Below, piece after piece: positions 1 to 5,917 of a stretch of 5,960 bases of DNA (position 1 is its first letter; every line of letters begins with the position of its first letter). The DNA lies in assembly GCA_945885645.1 (NCBI GenBank), contig CAMCYV010000094.1:1-5960 (forward strand), in the 5' to 3' direction. The stretch comes from Bifidobacterium breve. GTDB taxonomy: Bacteria > Actinomycetota > Actinomycetes > S36-B12. The translations under genes and the position numbers were made by a program. The notes beneath the pieces were generated by a model that searched no databases, was not told the DNA's origin, and saw only the letters and a program-made list of their open reading frames with translations.

Positions 1-146
1 GTGGTGGTTGCTACTACCGAAGCGCTCTCGACGGCGCTTGGAGCACTCGTTGATTCAGTGGTGGTGGTTTCTGAACCTGAGCAGGCGGAGAGGACTAGGG
101 CTCCGGCAGCAAGGGCACTCAGGAGGGCAATTTTTTTGGTGGTCAT
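1..146 (-). CDS. znuA: Metal (probably zinc) ABC transporter substrate-binding lipoprotein, ZnuA/TroA-like; 5' part only
   Basis: An open frame runs from ATG at 146 leftwards off the window, giving 48 residues and part of a Thr codon. What is seen: a basic start (MTTKK), a hydrophobic stretch at about residues 6-19, and a lipobox L19-S20-A21-C22, so the mature protein should be lipid-anchored at C22 on the outer face of the membrane. A Ser/Thr/Glu-rich linker (23-42) follows, then SVVATTT (43-49), which resembles the first strand of cluster A-I metal-binding proteins (ZnuA, TroA, AdcA). These proteins capture zinc or manganese and pass it to a ZnuBC-type permease and ATPase. The permease, ATPase and regulator genes would lie beyond the left edge (inference). 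The Zur-type operator just upstream points to zinc. There is no Shine-Dalgarno sequence, and the -10 lies six bases from the ATG, so translation is probably leaderless. The lipoprotein call is firm. The metal specificity is inferred from the short N-terminus, the operator and recalled glyS-znuA-znuC-znuB-zur synteny in Streptomyces. Confidence 0.72.
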   Translation of the reverse strand, partial: MTTKKIALLSALAAGALVLSACSGSETTTTESTSAPSAVESASVVATT

Positions 147-152
147 GGAGCC

Positions 153-181
153 AACATAGACTTAATGATAATGATTGTCAA
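153..181 (-). promoter_or_regulatory. Sigma-70-type promoter of the metal-binding lipoprotein gene
   Basis: Read on the minus strand, TTGACA (181-176) is a perfect -35 hexamer. It is followed by a 17-base spacer and TATGTT (158-153), which fits the actinobacterial TANNNT -10. Six bases (GGCTCC) separate the -10 from ATG at 146, which would put the transcription start at or next to the A of the start codon. It is the only promoter in the window where both hexamers and the spacing are good. It fits within the 47 bases after the stop codon of the upstream membrane-protein gene, so the lipoprotein gene can be transcribed independently of it. Confidence 0.75.
166..180. promoter_or_regulatory. Zur-type (Fur-family) operator palindrome
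   Basis: TGATAATGATTGTCA is a 7-1-7 palindrome with a single mismatched pair (T169 against G177). It agrees at 13 of 15 positions with the actinobacterial Zur box as I recall it (TGAAAATGATTTTCA). Zur represses zinc-uptake genes when zinc is plentiful. The box shares five bases with the -35 hexamer and fills most of the spacer of the lipoprotein promoter, so a bound dimer would block RNA polymerase. Fur-family relatives (Fur, Mur) bind similar boxes, and the left part also resembles the GATAAT repeats of Fur sites, so the metal sensed is inferred rather than proven. Confidence 0.72.
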
Positions 182-193
182 AAGCAATAAAAA

Positions 194-613
194 TTAAAAT
201 GAGCCACCGAATTTGAGAATTGACATTCCGACAAGGGCGCCAACGACCAGAATTCGGATAAAGCGACGACCCGAACTCAGTAAAGGCCAGGACAGGGCGA
301 GAAGCCAGCCAAGGAATGCGGCAACGAAGAGCAGGAAGATGCCACCCAACCAAGCCCATGCATCAGTAAAGATCAAACCCAGAAGCAATGAGGAGCCAAG
401 GCCAATAATCAGGAGCCAGCGTGGGGCCGCGGTAACGCGTGCCAGCACCGGGAAACTTTTGCGCTCAAAGGCAGCCCGTCGTGGACTTGACGAGTATTGA
501 GGTGCCTTGGGCACGCGAGGTGTTGCCGGCTGGCTGCCTCTGGGGGTGAACTGAGGGCCGCCAGGACCACGCACTCCACCGGTACCTTTTGGTACCTTCT
601 TGTCCCTGGCCAC
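194..613 (-). CDS. Small membrane protein of unknown function (DUF6703-like)
   Basis: With the GTG start at 613 the protein has 139 residues. That start was chosen because AGGAAGG (627-621) lies seven bases upstream; an in-frame ATG at 682 would add 23 unremarkable residues and has no such site. Residues 1-48 are rich in Pro, Gly and basic residues and look disordered. A basic helix-like segment with FERKSFPVL (49-57) leads into three hydrophobic stretches at about 66-82, 87-107 and 118-133, with the motif AFLGWLLALSWP at 99-110. The ERxSxP...PRW...LGWLLALSW...GR.....R pattern matches, from memory, the uncharacterised actinobacterial family DUF6703. The function is unknown. The gene runs toward the metal-transporter gene and is divergent from the ABM gene. 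The membrane-protein call is firm; the family assignment is from pattern memory. Confidence 0.78.
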   Translation of the reverse strand: MARDKKVPKGTGGVRGPGGPQFTPRGSQPATPRVPKAPQYSSSPRRAAFERKSFPVLARVTAAPRWLLIIGLGSSLLLGLIFTDAWAWLGGIFLLFVAAFLGWLLALSWPLLSSGRRFIRILVVGALVGMSILKFGGSF

Positions 614-620
614 GGCTAGT

Positions 621-627
621 CCTTCCT
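621..627 (-). promoter_or_regulatory. Ribosome binding site deciding the GTG start at 613
   Basis: AGGAAGG on the minus strand is followed by seven bases and then GTG at 613-611. This purine-rich site with ideal spacing is the reason for preferring the shorter membrane protein over the ATG at 682. Confidence 0.7.
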
Positions 628-644
628 GATGAGAGCCTGTCGGT

Positions 645-669
645 GTGAAAACCTGTATGAGTGAAAACC
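645..669. repeat. Direct repeat GTGAAAACC x2 in the divergent intergenic region
   Basis: Two exact copies of GTGAAAACC (645-653 and 661-669) are 16 bases apart start to start. They lie between the ribosome binding site of the membrane-protein gene and the -10 of the ABM gene. The position allows an operator role for either gene, but a 16-base period is not an integral number of helical turns, so chance duplication is also possible. Confidence 0.4.
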
Positions 670-696
670 CAACGCTGGGCAAACTCTAGTGCGCGT

Positions 697-702
697 TAAT
701 GT
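697..702 (+). promoter_or_regulatory. Candidate -10 element of the ABM-fold gene (leaderless)
   Basis: TAATGT fits TANNNT and ends six bases before ATG at 709, so transcription would start at the start codon. No convincing -35 is seen about 17 bases upstream. No Shine-Dalgarno sequence precedes the ATG, which agrees with leaderless translation. Confidence 0.5.
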
Positions 703-708
703 TCACAG

Positions 709-1116
709 ATGAGCCTGCCAGATTTTATGAACACTGCGCCCAACACCATTGCTGTCATCGTGCAATTGGTTGTGCCTGGAGGTGCAAGAGTCCAATTCGA
801 GCAGGCTTATGGGCGCATGGGGGAGCTGTGCGCACAGTCACCCGGCTTTTTATCAAGTGAGCTTGGTCAGTCCACCGATTCACTCGAGGATTTCACGCTG
901 ATTCACAGGTGGGCTGACGTTGGCGCGTACCGTAAATTCCTCAGTCGCTATGAAGTAAAACTTGAAGTAATACCTTTTCTGTCAACGTTTACCAAGGACT
1001 CGGTTACGGTGGAAATCATTCTGGATTCTCAATCGGAGCGGGCTGAAAGTGGAACAAGTTCACTTGCCCTTGATGCACAAACATTTGATCGTGGAAGTAT
1101 TCACGGTGAACGCTAA
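709..1116 (+). CDS. ABM-fold (antibiotic biosynthesis monooxygenase-like) small protein
   Basis: A protein of 135 residues. Residues about 13-104 show the layout of the ABM superfamily (PF03992): a strand (TIAVIVQLVV), an amphipathic helix (25-42), a strand with PGFLSSELGQS (45-55), a strand with FTLIHRWAD (62-70), a helix AYRKFLSRYE (73-82), and a last strand TVEIIL (100-105). Such domains form dimeric ferredoxin-like barrels that act as heme oxygenases, quinol monooxygenases or cofactor-free oxidases, or have no known reaction. No residue here decides between these. The tail (106-135) is polar and family-atypical. There is no signal peptide, so it is probably cytoplasmic. ATG 709 is the first in-frame start after a stop at 697; M7 (727) is an alternative and would leave the domain intact. 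It is the first gene of a plus-strand cluster and overlaps the next gene by 11 bases. Confidence 0.7.
   Translation: MSLPDFMNTAPNTIAVIVQLVVPGGARVQFEQAYGRMGELCAQSPGFLSSELGQSTDSLEDFTLIHRWADVGAYRKFLSRYEVKLEVIPFLSTFTKDSVTVEIILDSQSERAESGTSSLALDAQTFDRGSIHGER
1093..1097 (+). promoter_or_regulatory. Ribosome binding site supporting the GTG start at 1106
   Basis: GGAAG lies eight bases before GTG 1106, inside the end of the ABM gene. It supports the 1106 start over an in-frame GTG at 1049, which also has a possible site (GGAG at 1035-1038, ten bases upstream), so the choice rests partly on protein alignment. Confidence 0.5.
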
Positions 1117-1639
1117 ATTTGAGAACCTATTTGACGCTGGGATCGAATTGGGATCCCTATTGCGGGAACAGCACTCGGATTTAATTTCTGATGCACTGAT
1201 TGCATGCGTCCTGCCCAACGGCGTACCTGTTGCCCTTGGAATTGAGAGCGTTGTGGGGGCACGTGAGCTTTTTGGTATCCAATTAATGAGAACCGATGAA
1301 TCCGTGGTGCTCGACCCAGATTTTCTATCCAGTTTCGACAAAAGCTTGGTCGAGGGTAAACGGGTAATCTTGGTTGACGACGGTGTTGAAACGGGCACCG
1401 CGGCAACGATGTGTGGTCAATGGCTTACATCCTTGAACGTATCCGAGCTGGTGTTAGCCGTTCCGGTCTGTCCCCGAACGGCCATGAATCAATTGCAGTT
1501 TCTTTTCACAGATATCGTCTCGGTCCAGTCACCGCTTGGCGCACGATCACTCGCCTGGCACTACACAGATTTTGACGTCATCGATCTTCAGACTGCCCAG
1601 TCCCTTCTTGATCAGCGATCGAAGGCAATGGGTGCTTAA
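1106..1639 (+). CDS. Phosphoribosyltransferase-like protein (type I PRT fold)
   Basis: With GTG 1106 the protein has 177 residues. It contains the PRPP-loop signature VILVDDGVETGTAA (87-100): hydrophobic residues, two Asp, then a Thr-Gly-Thr turn. LPNGVPVALGI (36-46) corresponds to the usual PRGGVPVA loop, and the Y-x-DF near the end (153-156) is also typical of this stand-alone PRT group. The N-terminus KFENLFDAGIELGSLL (4-19) matches the F-x-R-x-x-AG-x-x-L start of the group. That supports GTG 1106, though Leu or Asn stands where Arg is usual. PRTs bind 5-phosphoribosyl pyrophosphate and transfer ribose phosphate to a base, but this group has no assigned substrate and some members may only sense PRPP or nucleotides. 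The 11-base overlap with the ABM gene suggests co-translation. glyS follows after 22 bases. A longer version from GTG 1049 (196 residues) cannot be ruled out. Confidence 0.78.
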   Translation: MNAKFENLFDAGIELGSLLREQHSDLISDALIACVLPNGVPVALGIESVVGARELFGIQLMRTDESVVLDPDFLSSFDKSLVEGKRVILVDDGVETGTAATMCGQWLTSLNVSELVLAVPVCPRTAMNQLQFLFTDIVSVQSPLGARSLAWHYTDFDVIDLQTAQSLLDQRSKAMGA

Positions 1640-1649
1640 AGCCCACCAT

Positions 1650-1655
1650 TAGACT
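1650..1655 (+). promoter_or_regulatory. Candidate -10 element of glyS (leaderless)
   Basis: TAGACT fits TANNNT and is followed by six bases (CTTCCC) and ATG 1662. There is no Shine-Dalgarno sequence before glyS, so a leaderless transcript starting at the ATG is likely, in addition to any read-through from the two genes upstream. No -35 match is evident. Confidence 0.55.
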
Positions 1656-1661
1656 CTTCCC

Positions 1662-3035
1662 ATGGATCGTGTTGACTCAGTCGTAAACCTTGCCAAGCGC
1701 CGTGGATTTGTATTTCAGTCCTCAGAGATTTATGGCGGTAGTCGCTCCGCTTGGGATTACGGTCCCAATGGCGTTGAACTCAAAGAGAACGTGCGCAAGC
1801 AGTGGTGGCAGGCGGTCGTTCGCCAACGCGATGACGTGGTGGGACTTGACTCCTCCGTCATTTTGGCGCCCCAAGTGTGGGAGGCCTCAGGTCACGTCAA
1901 TGCATTTGTTGACCCGCTGACCGAATGCAAGAACTGCCATAAGCGTTACCGGGCCGACCAATTACTCGATGCATACGAAGAAAAGCATGGCAAAGTCGCC
2001 GCTAACGGTCTTGACGACATCAATTGCGTGAACTGTGGCACGAAAGGGCAATTCACCGAACCACGTGACTTCAACGGAATGCTGCGCACATCAATCGGGG
2101 CTGTCGAAGATGCCGGGGCGGTTCACTACCTACGGCCAGAAACTGCCCAAGGAATTTTTGTCAACTTCCTTAACGTGATGACTGCGGCCCGCAAAAAGCC
2201 ACCATTTGGAATAGGTCAAACGGGTAAGAGTTTCCGCAATGAGATTACGCCGGGCAACTTCATTTTCCGCACCCGTGAATTTGAACAAATGGAAATGGAA
2301 TTCTTTGTAAAGCCGGGAACCGATGAAGAGTGGCACGACTACTGGTTGGATCAACGCTGGAACTGGTACGTAGATTTGGGCATAAACCCAGAGAACATGC
2401 GACGCTTTGAACACCCCAAAGAAAAGCTCAGCCACTATTCAAAGCGCACCGTTGATATTGAATACCGATTTAGGTTCGCTGGGAGCGAGTGGGCAGAACT
2501 CGAGGGCGTTGCAAACCGCACCGACTTTGACCTTAAAACCCACAGCGAGCACTCCGGAACCGATTTGAGTTACTTTGATCAGGAGTCCGGTGAGCGCTGG
2601 ACGCCTTATGTTATTGAACCCGCCGCAGGTCTGACTCGCGCAGTCTTGGCATTCATGCTGGACGCTTACGACGAAGATGAAGCACCGAACTCAAAAGGTG
2701 GCGTTGACACCCGGACGGTTTTGCGTTTTGATCCACGTCTGGCACCCGTTAAGGCAGCAGTATTACCGCTTTCGCGAAATGCCGACCTTGGACCCAAAGC
2801 GCAGGCGATCGCATCAGAGTTGCGCAAACGCTGGAATGTTGATTTTGATGACGCAGGTGCGATCGGTCGTCGCTACCGCAGACAAGATGAAATCGGTACG
2901 CCCTACTGCATCACGGTCGACTTCGATTCACTCGAGGATCAGGCAGTGACAATTCGGGACCGAGACACTATGGCCCAAGAGCGCATTGGCATTGATGCAC
3001 TCACTGGCTGGCTAAGTGAGCGCCTCCCGGTCTAG
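1662..3035 (+). CDS. glyS: Glycyl-tRNA synthetase, single-chain (alpha2) class II type
   Basis: The 457-residue enzyme charges tRNA-Gly with glycine using ATP, in the cytoplasm; it is normally essential. The N-terminus (LAKRRGFVFQSSEIYGG, 10-26) and WDYGP (31-35) are typical of the homodimeric GlyRS. C89-x2-C92 and C122-x2-C125 form a likely structural zinc site. LRPETAQGIF (157-166), motif 2 with FRNEI (191-195) and the acidic glycine-pocket segment FEQMEMEFF (207-215) follow. WAELEGVANRTDFDL (277-291) and motif 3 with GLTR (323-326) complete the catalytic core. The C-terminal anticodon-binding domain is at about 355-457 (LAPVKAAVLPL, then GRRYRRQDEIGTPYCITVD). Length is normal and all motifs are intact. 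It is third in the ABM-PRT-glyS cluster but probably has its own leaderless promoter. Its stop lies 20 bases from the convergent exporter gene with no evident terminator. The same enzyme is sometimes called glyQS. Confidence 0.97.
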   Translation: MDRVDSVVNLAKRRGFVFQSSEIYGGSRSAWDYGPNGVELKENVRKQWWQAVVRQRDDVVGLDSSVILAPQVWEASGHVNAFVDPLTECKNCHKRYRADQLLDAYEEKHGKVAANGLDDINCVNCGTKGQFTEPRDFNGMLRTSIGAVEDAGAVHYLRPETAQGIFVNFLNVMTAARKKPPFGIGQTGKSFRNEITPGNFIFRTREFEQMEMEFFVKPGTDEEWHDYWLDQRWNWYVDLGINPENMRRFEHPKEKLSHYSKRTVDIEYRFRFAGSEWAELEGVANRTDFDLKTHSEHSGTDLSYFDQESGERWTPYVIEPAAGLTRAVLAFMLDAYDEDEAPNSKGGVDTRTVLRFDPRLAPVKAAVLPLSRNADLGPKAQAIASELRKRWNVDFDDAGAIGRRYRRQDEIGTPYCITVDFDSLEDQAVTIRDRDTMAQERIGIDALTGWLSERLPV

Positions 3036-3055
3036 TTGTTTGTGTTCTTAAAGTC

Positions 3056-4696
3056 TCACTCGCGAGGAGGCTTGTAACCCTCAGATTCAATGCGTGCCGC
3101 ATTTCTGGGGAGCAGGAAGCTCATGAGCAGGCCGAGGAAAACGAAGATTCCAGCGAGAATGGAAACAGACTTAATCGCAGTCACGAACCCTTCCGAAGCT
3201 CCGGCAACTAGCTCTTGACCATTTGGCTGAGCGGCCAGTGATGGAATCGCTTGCCCAGCGCTGCTGGCAACCGCGTCACTTACCTGCTGTGCCTGCGTTG
3301 CGGGAATCCCTCGATCTTCGAGGTGACCTGCGGTTGACCCAAGACCAATGAGCAAGGTCGTTCCAATGAGGGCGGTACCAATTGCGGCGCCAACCTGACG
3401 TGAAGTTGACTGCACGGCGCTCGCAGACCCTGATTCAGAAATGGGGACTTCAGAGAGAATTACACCGGTGAGTTGCGCGGTAGCAAAACCAACGCCCAAT
3501 CCATAGATGAACAACCACGGGGCCATATTCCAACCGGTGACGGTTTCGGAGAAGATAAATCCCAGTCCCGCAATTCCGATTACTTCCAAGACCATGCCAA
3601 TTTGCAGAACGCGAACTGGGCCAAAGCGTTGGGAAAGAGGTGCGCCAACACCAGATGCTGCGAATGAACCGACGGCGAGTGCCGTCAAGATAAATCCGGT
3701 TTGAAGGGCGTCATAGCCGCGCGTTGCTTGGAGGAATAATGGAATTGCGAAAAGCAAACCAAATTCACCAAGGCTGACAACAAGTGCCACCCCATTGCCA
3801 GCGCCGAAACTTTTAATGCGGAACAGGCGCAAATCAAGAATCACAACTTTCCCTGACGCGATCCGTTGCTTTTCAACAAAAACCATCACGATGAGGGCAA
3901 GAAGTCCCAGAATTCCCGAAACCAGCACAATTGAAACGGAGTCAAGGGGCCACGTCCAACCGCCAATCTTGAAGTCGGCAATTGGCTGGATCCAACCGTA
4001 ACGTTGCCCTTCAATCACTGCAAAGACAATTCCGACCAGACCGAGCGTGATTAACAAAGTTCCTGGGATATCAAATCCCTTGCGGGCAAACAGGTCACGT
4101 GTCTCGGGAACAACTGCGATCACACCAATAATCACAATGATTCCAATTGGAACATTGATGAGAAAAGCCCAATGCCAAGACGCATAGGTGGTGAGGTATC
4201 CGCCAACCAATGGTCCAAGGGCCGCCATGCCACCGATAGTTCCGCCCCACACCGCGAAAGCCACGGCGCGCGACTTGCCGACAAATACCGCATTAATCAC
4301 CGAAAGTGATGCCGGCAAAATCATTGCTCCACCAATACCCTGGAAAGCGCGGGCCGTGATCAGGGTTATTGACGAGTCTGAGGCAGCAACAAGGGCGCTG
4401 GCAAGAACGAACGTGAGGACGCCGACTATGAAAAGTAGTTTTCGACCAAAGCGGTCAGCGAGGCGACCGAAGAAGATCAAAAGTGATGCGAACGTTAGTG
4501 AGTAAGCGGCATTAACCCATTCAGCGTCATTGGTCGTCAAGTTCAGATCGGTGACCATCGTGGGAATTGCGACGTTCACCACCGTGGCATCGAGAATAAT
4601 CATGGCGACACCGAGTGCGAGGAAGACCAAGGCGGCCCATCGCTTTTTGCCTTCGATAACCACGTTGTGAACTGGTGGGGTGGTGGGGTTCGACAT
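3056..4696 (-). CDS. MFS multidrug exporter, DHA2 (EmrB/QacA) family
   Basis: A 546-residue protein with about 14 hydrophobic segments, the DHA2 layout. It is an inner-membrane proton-driven exporter of drugs or other hydrophobic compounds. Motifs seen: LDATVVNVAIP in helix 1 (35-45, motif D1), GRLADRFGRK between helices 2 and 3 (77-86, motif A), ARAFQGIGGA with Arg116 (115-124, motif B), and GPLVGGYL in helix 5 (161-168, motif C). A long polar loop (about 455-505) precedes the last helix, as in actinobacterial members. The N-terminal 18 residues and the charged C-terminus are cytoplasmic. The start at 4696 is fixed by AAGGAG four bases upstream. It is divergent from dusB across 74 bases and convergent with glyS. 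No regulator gene adjoins it and no clear operator is seen in the 74-base gap. The substrate cannot be told from sequence. Confidence 0.93.
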   Translation of the reverse strand: MSNPTTPPVHNVVIEGKKRWAALVFLALGVAMIILDATVVNVAIPTMVTDLNLTTNDAEWVNAAYSLTFASLLIFFGRLADRFGRKLLFIVGVLTFVLASALVAASDSSITLITARAFQGIGGAMILPASLSVINAVFVGKSRAVAFAVWGGTIGGMAALGPLVGGYLTTYASWHWAFLINVPIGIIVIIGVIAVVPETRDLFARKGFDIPGTLLITLGLVGIVFAVIEGQRYGWIQPIADFKIGGWTWPLDSVSIVLVSGILGLLALIVMVFVEKQRIASGKVVILDLRLFRIKSFGAGNGVALVVSLGEFGLLFAIPLFLQATRGYDALQTGFILTALAVGSFAASGVGAPLSQRFGPVRVLQIGMVLEVIGIAGLGFIFSETVTGWNMAPWLFIYGLGVGFATAQLTGVILSEVPISESGSASAVQSTSRQVGAAIGTALIGTTLLIGLGSTAGHLEDRGIPATQAQQVSDAVASSAGQAIPSLAAQPNGQELVAGASEGFVTAIKSVSILAGIFVFLGLLMSFLLPRNAARIESEGYKPPRE

Positions 4697-4700
4697 TTTT

Positions 4701-4706
4701 CTCCTT
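4701..4706 (-). promoter_or_regulatory. Ribosome binding site of the DHA2 exporter gene
   Basis: AAGGAG on the minus strand lies four bases before ATG 4696. It is the strongest Shine-Dalgarno sequence in the window and contrasts with the leaderless starts elsewhere. The remaining gap to dusB (4707-4770) holds no promoter pair I can defend. Confidence 0.75.
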
Positions 4707-4770
4707 AGGCGTCACCTGAGTGTGCCCTATGCCATGAAGTATTGAAAATCAGACATGCGAAACTTGGGGA

Positions 4771-5913
4771 ATGTCTGCCAAGCTTGCAATTGGATCTTAT
4801 GTAGTTGATCCACCCGTGGTGCTAGCACCAATGGCAGGAATCACTAATCGAGCATTCCGCCGACTCTGCCGTGAGGAAGGCGCAGGACTCTACGTCTCAG
4901 AGATGGTTACTTCACGTGCGCTGGTCGAACGCAATGAAGCCACCATGGACTTGGTGAGTTTTGCCGATGACGAATCCCCACGCTCGGTGCAACTTTATGG
5001 CGTGGACCCGCTCGTTATGGCGAAAGCAGTTTCAATAATTGTTGACGAAGATCGTGCCGACCACATTGATATGAACTTTGGTTGCCCGGTACCCAAGGTC
5101 ACCCGCAGGGGAGGCGGAAGCGCGTTACCGTGGAAACGGGACTTGTTCAAAGAAATTGTTGAACGCGCGGTTGAGGCTGCGGGTGGGAAAGTACCCGTGT
5201 CCGTGAAAATGCGAAAAGGAATTGACGATCAACACCTGACTTATTTGCAAGCGGGGGAGAGCGCTGCCCGAGCCGGGGTTGCTTGGGTCGCTTTGCATGG
5301 TCGAACAGCGGCCCAAATGTATGGTGGGAGCGCCGACTGGGATGCAATTAGAAACTTGAAAGACCACCTGCGTCAATTTGATACCCCGGTGTTGGGCAAC
5401 GGCGATATCTGGACGGGTGCGAACGCATTGGAAATGATGGCTCACACCGGTGCCGACGGAGTGGTTGTGGGGAGAGGTTGTCTGGGGCGCCCATGGTTGT
5501 TTTCTCAACTGACCGCCGCTTTTGCTGGCGAAGAGTTGCCTACTGAACCGCGACTGGGCCGGGTCCTAGTGGTTTTGCGCAGGCACGCGGAACTACTGTG
5601 TCTGGATTATGGTGAAGCTAAAGGTTGTCGCGATATGCGCAAACACATGGCCTGGTATCTCAAAGGGTTCAGTGTTCCTCACACGGTTCGTCAACCGCTG
5701 GGGACCGTGCAGACCCTCGCAGAACTTGATGCTCTCTTAGCCCAGATAAATCCCGATCAAGATTTCAATTCAGAAGTGGGATCGGGTCCACGCGGTCGAA
5801 CTTCTGGTGGGCGCCGTCCCTCCCTGCCTGATCGCTGGTTGGAGAGCTGCGAGTTAACCGCCGAGGATCGGGTAAACGTTTCCCTCGCAGAACTCAGTGT
5901 CAGTGGTGGCTAA
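4771..5913 (+). CDS. dusB: tRNA-dihydrouridine synthase, DusB type
   Basis: The 380-residue flavoenzyme uses FMN and NADPH to reduce uridines in the D-loop of tRNA. The (beta/alpha)8 barrel starts with VVLAPMAGITNRAFRRL (16-32). It continues with VSEMVTSRAL (42-51), QLYG (74-77) and the catalytic loop MNFGCPVPKVTRRGGGSAL (101-119), in which C105 is the catalytic acid. VSVKMRKG (143-150) and ALHGRTAAQMYGG (174-186) follow, with K147 and H176 at the usual FMN and RNA positions. The FMN-phosphate segments are GNGDIWTG (209-216) and GRGCLGRPW (234-242). A helical tRNA-binding domain fills about 255-325. The tail, ending in SVSGG, is typical of actinobacterial DusB. All key residues are present. 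ATG 4771 fits the usual N-terminus, and no in-frame ATG lies between it and the upstream stop at 4735. The start lacks a well-placed Shine-Dalgarno sequence (GGGGA abuts the ATG) and a clear TANNNT at -12, so its initiation is unclear. Confidence 0.95.
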   Translation: MSAKLAIGSYVVDPPVVLAPMAGITNRAFRRLCREEGAGLYVSEMVTSRALVERNEATMDLVSFADDESPRSVQLYGVDPLVMAKAVSIIVDEDRADHIDMNFGCPVPKVTRRGGGSALPWKRDLFKEIVERAVEAAGGKVPVSVKMRKGIDDQHLTYLQAGESAARAGVAWVALHGRTAAQMYGGSADWDAIRNLKDHLRQFDTPVLGNGDIWTGANALEMMAHTGADGVVVGRGCLGRPWLFSQLTAAFAGEELPTEPRLGRVLVVLRRHAELLCLDYGEAKGCRDMRKHMAWYLKGFSVPHTVRQPLGTVQTLAELDALLAQINPDQDFNSEVGSGPRGRTSGGRRPSLPDRWLESCELTAEDRVNVSLAELSVSGG

Positions 5914-5916
5914 TTT
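5911..5916 (+). promoter_or_regulatory. Possible -10 element for a gene starting at 5923
   Basis: TAATTT fits TANNNT and lies exactly six bases before ATG 5923, the same geometry as at 697-709 and 1650-1662. It includes the dusB stop codon. No -35 is seen, and whether a gene follows cannot be judged here. Confidence 0.3.
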
Positions 5917-5917
5917 G

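Noticed and set aside
213..500. Plus-strand open frame of 95 codons opposite the membrane-protein gene
   Set aside because: It is basic and low in recognisable structure, has no ribosome binding site, and lies wholly antisense to a gene with a good start and transmembrane pattern.
581..596. GGTACC-TTTT-GGTACC, a perfect small hairpin or double KpnI site near the 5' end of the membrane-protein gene
   Set aside because: It lies within the coding sequence (codons for KVPKGTG in a low-complexity tail) and has no T-run or regulatory context; repeat-like codons explain it.
1049..1105. Longer N-terminus for the PRT-like protein from GTG 1049
   Set aside because: It would overlap the ABM gene by 68 bases and adds residues before the conserved start of the family; GTG 1106 has a better-placed GGAAG and matches the family N-terminus.
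1060..1398. Minus-strand open frame of 112 codons opposite the PRT gene
   Set aside because: It has Ser/Arg-rich composition typical of an antisense shadow and no start signal; the plus-strand frame carries the PRPP motif.
3059..3066. CTCGCGAG palindrome at the end of the exporter gene, considered as a terminator stem
   Set aside because: Only four base pairs without a loop, inside codons, and with no T-run on either strand.
4188..4505. Plus-strand open frame of 105 codons within the exporter gene
   Set aside because: It is a Pro/Arg/Ala/Thr-rich shadow of membrane helices read in antisense.
4743..4757. TGAAAATCA before dusB, resembling half of a Zur box
   Set aside because: The second half (GACATG) does not mirror the first, so it is not a palindrome and does not support a second Zur site.
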